Assembly (NCBI GenBank): GCA_035565975.1 | Contig: DATMRT010000119.1 | Span: forward strand, 10,996-74,995 | DNA length: 64,000 nt | Direction of reading: 5' to 3' | Origin: Ga0077530 sp035565975 | GTDB lineage: Bacteria > Pseudomonadota > Alphaproteobacteria > Rhizobiales > Hyphomicrobiaceae | Part shown: positions 58,196-64,000 of the stretch, in pieces | How the letters are laid out: the number at the start of each line of letters is the position of its first letter | Position numbering within the stretch: position 1 is the first letter of the stretch | The notes under the pieces: model-generated | Told to the model about the DNA's origin: nothing | Database searches by the model: none | The model's input: only the letters and a program-made list of their open reading frames with translations | Position numbers and translations under genes: made by a program

Positions 58196-59377
58196 CTCTG
58201 CCGCCTTCGGCCGCTCGCCCTTGACGATCCGCCGGCCAAGGGAGTGGCGATGCACCTCCGACGGGCCGTCGTAGATGCGGAAGGCACGCACGTCACGGAA
58301 GATGCGCTCGACGACCGTGTCCGACGTGACGCCCATGCCGCCGAGGATCTGCAATGAGCGGTCGACGACGCGGAAGATCGCCTCCGAGCAGATGACCTTG
58401 GCCATGGAGCTCGCGGTCGAGGCCTTGTCGCCCTGGTCGAGCAGCCAAGCCGTGTGCCATATGGCGAGCCGCGACGTGTGAATGTCGAGCGCGTTGTCGG
58501 CGAGCATGAACGATACGCCCTGGTGGTCGCCGAGCGGCTTGCCGAACGATGTGCGCTCGCGCGCGTATGCCGTCGCGATGTCGTGGGCGCGGATCGCGGA
58601 GCCGAGCCAGCGCATGCAGTGCGTGAGACGCGCCGGCGCGAGGCGCACCTGCGCATATTTGAAGCCCTGCCCCACCTCGCCGAGGATATCCTCGCCCGTC
58701 ACGCGCAGGTTCTCGATGTCGATGACGGCATGGCCGCCCATGAAGCTCGTGTCCATGGTGCCGAGCACACGGTTGATCTTGAACGCCGGGTTCGGAAGCT
58801 CGGTGAGGAACATGGTGCAGTCGGCAGGCCCATCGCCGGTGCGCGCCATGATGATGGCGAAGGCGGCGCCTTCCGCGCCCGTGATCAGCCACTTGCGGCC
58901 ATTGATGATGTAGCCGTTACCGTCCGGCACCGCGCGCGTCTTGAGGAGCAGGGGATCGGCACCGGCACCGCCATCGGGCTCGGTCATGGCGAAGCATGAG
59001 CGTACTTCGCCGGTCGCGAGACGCGCGAGATATTTCTTGCGCTGCGCGGGCGTGGCGATCACGTCGAGCATGTGGATGTTGCCCTCGTCGGGCGCGTGGA
59101 AGTGCAGCGCTATCGGTCCGAGGATCGAGTAGCCCGCAGCCTCGAAGATCACGGCCTGCTCGAAATGCGAGAAGCCCTGGCCGCCAAATTCCTCAGGACT
59201 GTTGATGCCGAGGAGGCCCGCCTCCTTGGCGGCCTTATTGAGATCGCGGCGCAGGTCCTCCGGAATGCCATGATGGCCCCAGCGCGGATCCTTCTCGAAG
59301 GGAACGATCTTCTCGCGCACGAAGGCCGACACGCGATCGCGCAGCTCCTCGAGCGGCTTCGGGATGGTGAAATCCAT
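58193..59377 (-). CDS. Acyl-CoA dehydrogenase
   Basis: A 394-residue FAD flavoenzyme of the acyl-CoA dehydrogenase family that introduces a 2,3-double bond. The N-terminal helical domain starts DFTIPKPLEELRDRVSAFVREK; the beta-domain has SCFAMTEPDGGAGADP and RKWLITGAEGA; the C-terminal domain has RTSFGKPLGDHQGVSFMLAD and QILGGMGVTSDTVVERIFRDV followed by IYDGPSEVH. It lies 30 nt downstream of an ACAD10/11-type phosphotransferase-like gene, a pairing common in bacteria and fused in animal ACAD10/ACAD11, where it serves 4-hydroxy-acid breakdown. Confidence 0.93.
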   Translation of the reverse strand: MDFTIPKPLEELRDRVSAFVREKIVPFEKDPRWGHHGIPEDLRRDLNKAAKEAGLLGINSPEEFGGQGFSHFEQAVIFEAAGYSILGPIALHFHAPDEGNIHMLDVIATPAQRKKYLARLATGEVRSCFAMTEPDGGAGADPLLLKTRAVPDGNGYIINGRKWLITGAEGAAFAIIMARTGDGPADCTMFLTELPNPAFKINRVLGTMDTSFMGGHAVIDIENLRVTGEDILGEVGQGFKYAQVRLAPARLTHCMRWLGSAIRAHDIATAYARERTSFGKPLGDHQGVSFMLADNALDIHTSRLAIWHTAWLLDQGDKASTASSMAKVICSEAIFRVVDRSLQILGGMGVTSDTVVERIFRDVRAFRIYDGPSEVHRHSLGRRIVKGERPKAAE

Positions 59378-59407
59378 GGCTTCCTTCCTGCATAAATCGG
59401 GCGCGAG

Positions 59408-60502
59408 TCAGTCCGCGCGCCCGTGAGCGACATCGGTTGCGTAGGCGAGCAGCTCGGTGGCGACCCGGTCCAGCTCGGCATAGTCGGCACCTTTGGCGGC
59501 GCCGCGTTGATAGAGCGCAAAAAGCTGCAGCAGCACGACAGCCAGCTTGAGCATGGCCAGCACGCGCAGGACCGGCCAGTCGGCGACGTCGATGGCCATC
59601 TCGCGTGCGTAGGCGGCCAGCACCTCGCGGCGCTTCGCAAAGCCCGGCGCGGTCGTTGGCATCTGGCGCAGCGCGTGCATGCACGGCGGATCATCGGGCT
59701 CCGTCCAGTAGCTCATGGTCGTCGCGAGATCGAATAGCGGATCACCGCGTGTGCCCATGTCCCAGTCGACGATGGCGACAGGTGCCAGCGTCTCCGGGTG
59801 CACGATCATGTTGTCGAGCTTGAAGTCCGAGTGGAGCAGCACGGGGGCGCGCGTCTGGACGGGCTGGCGCTCGAGCCAGCCGGTGACCTCGCCAAGGAGG
59901 CGCGCGGTCTCGGGCGCCACATCGAGCCGCTGGCCGCGACCGGCCCAGCCCTTGAGCGTGCGGGCGATGAAGCCCTCGGGCTTGCCGAGCGTGTCGAGCC
60001 CGATCGCCGCGCAATCCACACGATGAACCGAGATGAGCGTGGCTACGAGCATATCGCTCGTCGCGCGGGCGACGTCGGGCCGCCCATCGAAACGCGATCG
60101 GTCATCACCCTTGATGACGAGACCAGGGCGATAATCGATGAGCTGAAAGGGCACGCCGATGACGCTCGTGTCCTCGCAGAGGTGCAGGCTCTCAGGCGCC
60201 AGCGGGTGGACGCGCCAGAGACGCGAGAGAATGCGGTGCTCGCGGGTCATGTCGTGCGCGCCGGGCGGGAGGTCCCCGCTCGGCGGCCGCCGGAGCACGA
60301 GCCGGCGCCCGCCCGCCGTCAGGCGGTAGTTGATGTTCGCGAGGCCGGTGCCGAACTGACGCACCGGCTCGGATGTGTCGAGTGGCAGCCCGATACCGGC
60401 GAGATAGGCCGCAAGACGCGCCTCGTCGAGGGGCACGCTCTCCGCCGTCGGGCGGAACACATGCGCGTCCGAGGCGTTATGTGATGGGCGTTCGCTGGGC
60501 AT
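59408..60502 (-). CDS. APH-fold phosphotransferase family protein (ACAD10/11 type)
   Basis: A 364-residue protein kinase-like phosphotransferase. The nucleotide and catalytic motifs are QFGTGLANINYRL, RRPPSG, HSDFKLDNMIVHP (Brenner motif) and VDWDMGTRGDPLFDLA. Proteins of this group next to acyl-CoA dehydrogenases phosphorylate 4-hydroxyacyl-CoAs in animals; aminoglycoside resistance is unlikely. Transcribed with the downstream dehydrogenase. Start ATG at 60502. Confidence 0.9.
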   Translation of the reverse strand: MPSERPSHNASDAHVFRPTAESVPLDEARLAAYLAGIGLPLDTSEPVRQFGTGLANINYRLTAGGRRLVLRRPPSGDLPPGAHDMTREHRILSRLWRVHPLAPESLHLCEDTSVIGVPFQLIDYRPGLVIKGDDRSRFDGRPDVARATSDMLVATLISVHRVDCAAIGLDTLGKPEGFIARTLKGWAGRGQRLDVAPETARLLGEVTGWLERQPVQTRAPVLLHSDFKLDNMIVHPETLAPVAIVDWDMGTRGDPLFDLATTMSYWTEPDDPPCMHALRQMPTTAPGFAKRREVLAAYAREMAIDVADWPVLRVLAMLKLAVVLLQLFALYQRGAAKGADYAELDRVATELLAYATDVAHGRAD

Positions 60503-60624
60503 GGCTTTTCAGGTCCGAATTCGGCGGCCACACTAACGACTTCCGTTCCAGGCGCAAACGCCCATCGATGACCGCCGATTGATAGCCGATAGCCGGTGCC
60601 CGACACGCGCAGTCAGAGGTCCCC

Positions 60625-61068
60625 ATGTACAAGAACATTCTGCTCCCCGTGGACGGTTCGGAGTTCGCCATGGGATCGGTCCCCTATGCCCTGAAGCTCG
60701 CCAAAAGCATCGGCGCACGCATCACCGCCATCCACGTCACGGCACCCTACTCAACGATTGCGATCGGCGCACTGGCTTCCTTCCTGGCCGCCGACGACTA
60801 CATCAAGCGGGCCAAGGCGAACGCGGCGGTTGTCCTCGACCAGGTGAAGCACGCGGCGCAGGAGACCGACGTCCTCGTCACGACCTGTCAGATCGAGCAC
60901 GCCCACCCCTGGGAGGCGATCATCCGGACGGCAGCAGACCAGGGCTGCGATCTCATTCTCATGGCCTCGCACGGCCGCCGCGGCCTCGTCGGCGTGCTGC
61001 TCGGCAGCGAGACCAAGAAAGTGCTCACCCACACGACGATCCCGGTGCTGGTCTGGCGCGGCGCATAG
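60625..61068 (+). CDS. Universal stress protein (UspA family)
   Basis: A 147-residue single-domain Usp. It opens MYKNILLPVDGSEFA and has the ATP-binding signature ASHGRRGLVGVLLGSETKKVL near the C-terminus, so it is of the nucleotide-binding class. It diverges from the phosphotransferase gene across 122 nt, where I found no EcfG-type promoter. Confidence 0.92.
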   Translation: MYKNILLPVDGSEFAMGSVPYALKLAKSIGARITAIHVTAPYSTIAIGALASFLAADDYIKRAKANAAVVLDQVKHAAQETDVLVTTCQIEHAHPWEAIIRTAADQGCDLILMASHGRRGLVGVLLGSETKKVLTHTTIPVLVWRGA

Positions 61069-61190
61069 CAGAAGCCTTCAGTCCCGGCTTGCCAGCGCCC
61101 CCGCTGCACGTATCCTGGCATCATGACCGGCGGCCAACCGCCGGCCCTGTCAGAACGCGCGCATTGCGAGCGCGGCACCGGAGGAAGCCC

Positions 61191-62255
61191 ATGGCCAAAA
61201 GCGAGCGCTGGAAGCAGCGGCCCGAGAATTCCACCTGGGGGGACTATGGCCCCGACGACCAGCTCGGCCGCATGAACGAGCTCAACGCCGAGCGCCTGAA
61301 GGCAGCGGTCTCCGAGGTCAAGGAGGGCCGCGCGTTCTGCCTTTCCATGCCGCTCGACCTCCCCGGCGGCAACGTCCTCAATCCGCGCCGCCACCCGCCG
61401 CTGCTGCGTCCCACGGTGCGCAGCGACCGGCCGAACTGGATCTACCGCACTGAGTACGACCACGCCGGGCTCACCGACGTCGTCAACGACGACATGGTCC
61501 TGCTGCACCTGCAGTACTCGAGCCAGTGGGACACGCTCGCGCACGTCGGCGCATTGTTCGATGCCAATGGCGATGGCATCGCCGAGCCGGTCTTCTACAA
61601 CGGCTACGACGCCGACACCTACATGGTCGGGCCACGAGAGGACACCAAGCAGGCAGGCGCCGTTCCCGGCACATTCGTCGAGGCCAAGTCGACGTCGCGC
61701 GCGACCAAGCTCGGCGTCGAGAACATGGCGCAGAAGTGCCTCCAGGGCCGCGGCGTGATGATCGACCTCTTCGCGCATTTCGGCCGGCGCAAGCACGCCG
61801 TGACCTACGACGATCTCATGCGCGTCATGGCCGCCGACGGCATCAAGGTCGAGCCGGGCGACTTCGTTTGTCTCCGCACCGGCTTCGACGAGGTCATCTT
61901 CGAGCAGAAGGGCAAGCCGACCGAAGAGGCCATGCACAAGACCTGCACGGGCCTCGACGGCAGCGACACCAAGCTCCATCAGTGGATCACCGAATCGAAG
62001 CTCGTTGCGCTCATCTCCGACAACTACGCCGTCGAGGTACACAACGCCCCGCTCAAGCCCGGCCAGTGCGCCGCCTTGCCGCTCCACCAGCACTGCCTCT
62101 TCAAGACCGGCGTCAATCTCGGCGAGATCTGGCGGCTTTCCGAGCTCGCGGACTGGCTGCGCGCCAACAACCGCAGCCGCTTCCTCATGACGGCGCCGCC
62201 GCTCAACCTGCCCGGTGCCGTCGGCTCGCCCGCGAACGCCATCGCGACTGTTTGA
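61191..62255 (+). CDS. Cyclase-family protein (kynurenine-formamidase-like fold)
   Basis: A 354-residue protein of the cyclase family, larger subgroup. The metal-site strand reads SSQWDTLAHVG, the counterpart of the HxGTHxDxPxH loop in kynurenine formamidase, and later segments are GVMIDLFAHFGRR, EPGDFVCLRTGF and DNYAVEVHNAP. It would hydrolyse an amide, lactone or anhydride bond; no specific substrate is visible. GGAGGA lies 5 nt before the ATG at 61191. Followed after 124 nt by an acyl-CoA synthetase gene. Confidence 0.87.
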   Translation: MAKSERWKQRPENSTWGDYGPDDQLGRMNELNAERLKAAVSEVKEGRAFCLSMPLDLPGGNVLNPRRHPPLLRPTVRSDRPNWIYRTEYDHAGLTDVVNDDMVLLHLQYSSQWDTLAHVGALFDANGDGIAEPVFYNGYDADTYMVGPREDTKQAGAVPGTFVEAKSTSRATKLGVENMAQKCLQGRGVMIDLFAHFGRRKHAVTYDDLMRVMAADGIKVEPGDFVCLRTGFDEVIFEQKGKPTEEAMHKTCTGLDGSDTKLHQWITESKLVALISDNYAVEVHNAPLKPGQCAALPLHQHCLFKTGVNLGEIWRLSELADWLRANNRSRFLMTAPPLNLPGAVGSPANAIATV

Positions 62256-62379
62256 TGCCTGCCGCGGGCTGCTGGGAAGGGGTGCTGCGCAACCAATCCC
62301 GAAGTGCGTCGCGCCTGAGGCGCGCTCCGACAAAGCCCGCGGCGTTTTCCCTTGCCTCATGCGCACCTGAGGTCGCCCG

Positions 62380-64000
62380 ATGTCCATCGAAAGCCTTCAG
62401 CCGCTGCTGGCGCCGCGCTCGATCGCCGTCGTCGGGGCTTCCGAGAACCCGAACAAGATCGGCGGCCGTCCGCTCGCGTACTTGAAGCGCTTCGGCTTCA
62501 ATGGACCCGTCTGGGCCATCAACCCGACACGCCAGGAAGTGCAGGGGTTCAAGTGCCTGCCGAGTCTCGACGCGCTGCCGGAAGTGCCGGACGTGGTCGT
62601 CGTCGCGGTGCCGGGAGACAATGCGGTCGCTGCCGTCGAAGCCTGCGCCAAGAAGGGCGTCAAAGGCGTCGTGTGCATGACGTCCGGCTTCGGCGAGACC
62701 TCCGATCCCGAGGGCAAGGCGAAGGAAGCGCGCATGGTCACAGCGGCGCGCGCGGCCGGCATGCGCATGATCGGGCCGAACACACAGGGCCTCGCGAATT
62801 TCGGCAATGGCGCGGTCACGAGCTTCTCCACCATGTGGATGGAGTCGGAGCCCGTCGACGGACCGGTCGCGGTCGTCAGCCAGAGCGGCGCCATGAGCGC
62901 GGTGCCGGTCGGGCTGCTCTTCGAGCAGGGCCTCGGCGTTCGCTACTCGCTCGCGACCGGCAATGACGCCGATGTCTCCGTGCTGGAGATGGCGACCGCC
63001 GCCGCGAGCGATCTGGCGATCAAGCTGCTGCTCCTCTACATCGAGAGCATCCCGCGCCCCGATCAGCTCGAAACCCTCGCGCGCGTCGCGCACGCACGCG
63101 GCGTCTATGTCGTGGCGCTGAAGTCCGGACGCACGGAAGCGGGTCAGCGCGCCGCCCTCTCGCACACCGGCGCGCTCGCCAACGAGGATCGCATCGTCGA
63201 TGCCGCGTTCGAGCGCGTCGGCATCTGGCGCGCGCGCAATATCGGCGAGCTGGTTTGCGCCGCGCAGATCTATCTCAAGGGCTGGAAGCCGAAGGGCCGA
63301 CGCCTCGTCACCATCTCAGGGTCCGGCGCGACTGGTGTCATGAGCGCGGACGAGGCGACGTTCGCAGGCCTCGAAATGGTGCGCCTCGAAGGCCCCGTGC
63401 GCGCGAAGCTCGACGCAATCCTTCCGACATTTGCCTCGGCCGCCAACCCGATCGACCTCACGGCGGCGCTCCTGCAGAACAACCGCCTGCTCTCCGACAT
63501 CCTGCCCGTGCTCGCGCACGAGAATGCCGCCGACAACTTCATGATCGGCTTCCCCATTGCGGGCCAGGGATACGACGTACCGACCTTCGCGCGCGATACA
63601 GCAGCCTTTGCGGGCGCGACTGGCACCCCCGTCGTCGTCTCGGCATGGCAGAAGGCGGTCGCGGATGTGTTCAAGGGCGCCGGCGTGCCGACCTTCCCGC
63701 TCGAGGCCGATGCCATCGCGGCGCTTGCCCGCCTCATCGATCACGACGCGCTCATAGCGCGAGCAGCGGCACGCCCCGCGCCCGAATGGTCGCGCCCGAA
63801 AGGCGTCGGCTCGCACGCGGGCCGCGCGCTCAACGAAGCCGAGAGCCTCGACGTGCTGGCCGAAGCAGGCCTCGCCGTCGTGCCGCATCACCTCTGCCGT
63901 ACGGCCGCGCAAGCGGCGACGGCTTGGCGCAATCTCGGTGGCCCCGTCGCCGTCAAGGGCTGCTCCGCCGATCTCCCGCACAAAAGCGAACATGGTCTCG
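62380..64000 (+). CDS. NDP-forming acyl-CoA synthetase (acetate-CoA ligase family), 3' end missing
   Basis: The first 540 codons of an NDP-forming acyl-CoA synthetase, open to the window edge. The N-terminal CoA-binding Rossmann domain has SIAVVGASENPNKIGGRPLA; the succinyl-CoA-synthetase-like domains follow with AVVSQSGAMSA, the phospho-His His262 in ALSHTGALANEDRI and TISGSGATGVMSADEA. The last visible residues (PVAVKGCSADLPHKSEHGL) start the ATP-grasp domain. The full protein is normally about 700 residues. Members act on acetate, pimelate or aromatic acids; substrate unknown. TGAGGT precedes the ATG. Confidence 0.9.
   Translation, partial: MSIESLQPLLAPRSIAVVGASENPNKIGGRPLAYLKRFGFNGPVWAINPTRQEVQGFKCLPSLDALPEVPDVVVVAVPGDNAVAAVEACAKKGVKGVVCMTSGFGETSDPEGKAKEARMVTAARAAGMRMIGPNTQGLANFGNGAVTSFSTMWMESEPVDGPVAVVSQSGAMSAVPVGLLFEQGLGVRYSLATGNDADVSVLEMATAAASDLAIKLLLLYIESIPRPDQLETLARVAHARGVYVVALKSGRTEAGQRAALSHTGALANEDRIVDAAFERVGIWRARNIGELVCAAQIYLKGWKPKGRRLVTISGSGATGVMSADEATFAGLEMVRLEGPVRAKLDAILPTFASAANPIDLTAALLQNNRLLSDILPVLAHENAADNFMIGFPIAGQGYDVPTFARDTAAFAGATGTPVVVSAWQKAVADVFKGAGVPTFPLEADAIAALARLIDHDALIARAAARPAPEWSRPKGVGSHAGRALNEAESLDVLAEAGLAVVPHHLCRTAAQAATAWRNLGGPVAVKGCSADLPHKSEHGL

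Noticed and set aside
59408..60502. Aminoglycoside-resistance phosphotransferase
   Set aside because: It shares the fold, but pairing with an acyl-CoA dehydrogenase places it in the ACAD10/11-type group.
1..64000. Mobile elements, CRISPR arrays, rRNA operons or phage genes
   Set aside because: I found no transposase, integrase, regularly spaced direct repeats, rRNA sequence or phage structural gene; the only tandem repeats are within the flotillin coding region.

Overview
The window is high-GC, densely packed chromosomal DNA from an alphaproteobacterium, most likely of the order Hyphomicrobiales. The best evidence is a complete PhyR-NepR-EcfG general stress module (confined to Alphaproteobacteria), HWE-family histidine kinases, and selenoprotein formate dehydrogenase genes of the FdnG/FdoG type. 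I see no insertion sequence, integrase, phage gene, rRNA or CRISPR array. The only RNA gene found is selC (tRNA-Sec).

Region 1 (1-23.1 kb): the 3' part of an acyl-CoA synthetase gene on the + strand converges on a run of minus-strand genes with mostly 1-8 nt overlaps or very short gaps. In transcription order these encode a LIV-type substrate-binding protein, an AraC-family regulator, LivH, LivM, LivG, a LivF fused to a Tm-1-like (UPF0261) domain, a PEP-hydrolase-type TIM-barrel protein, a very long flotillin-like protein, two SRPBCC proteins, a three-component molybdenum hydroxylase (FAD, 2Fe-2S, and a Mo subunit split into two genes), a MoxR ATPase, a CoxE-like VWA protein, an amidohydrolase, a metallo-beta-lactamase-fold hydrolase and an SMP-30/isochorismatase-like fusion. 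Read together this looks like uptake, hydroxylation and ring or ester opening of an unidentified, probably (hetero)aromatic or lactone-forming, compound.

Region 2 (23.4-33.4 kb): a nearly self-contained selenocysteine island on the minus strand: fdoG (in-frame UGA), fdoH, fdoI, fdhE, selA, a Sel1-repeat gene, selB and selC. Only selD is missing. The selC gene lies inside the 3' end of the selB reading frame. The product would be a Tat-exported, membrane-anchored respiratory formate dehydrogenase together with the machinery that decodes its UGA.

Region 3 (33.7-42.7 kb): metabolic and transport genes: a VOC protein, a DUF442 phosphatase/sulfurtransferase-like protein, a PEP-mutase/isocitrate-lyase-family enzyme, two tandem YbaL-type cation/proton antiporters, two M20 metallopeptidases and a 3-hydroxyisobutyrate-dehydrogenase-like enzyme.

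Region 4 (43.0-58.2 kb): the general stress response locus (nepR-ecfG, phyR, a PAS-HWE kinase) followed by small stress-type proteins (DUF883, a YqjE-like membrane protein, DUF1328, a 26-aa peptide, CsbD, PRC-barrel), an AI-2E transporter, a CHASE-HWE kinase, an SDH-type Clp-fold protease and the murein endopeptidase MepA. Six sites matching GGAAC-N16/17-NGTT (the EcfG promoter pattern) sit in front of genes here, so most of this region is probably one stress regulon next to its own regulators.

Region 5 (58.2-64 kb): an acyl-CoA dehydrogenase with an ACAD10/11-type phosphotransferase-like partner, a universal stress protein, a cyclase-family hydrolase and the 5' part of an NDP-forming acyl-CoA synthetase gene that runs off the right edge.
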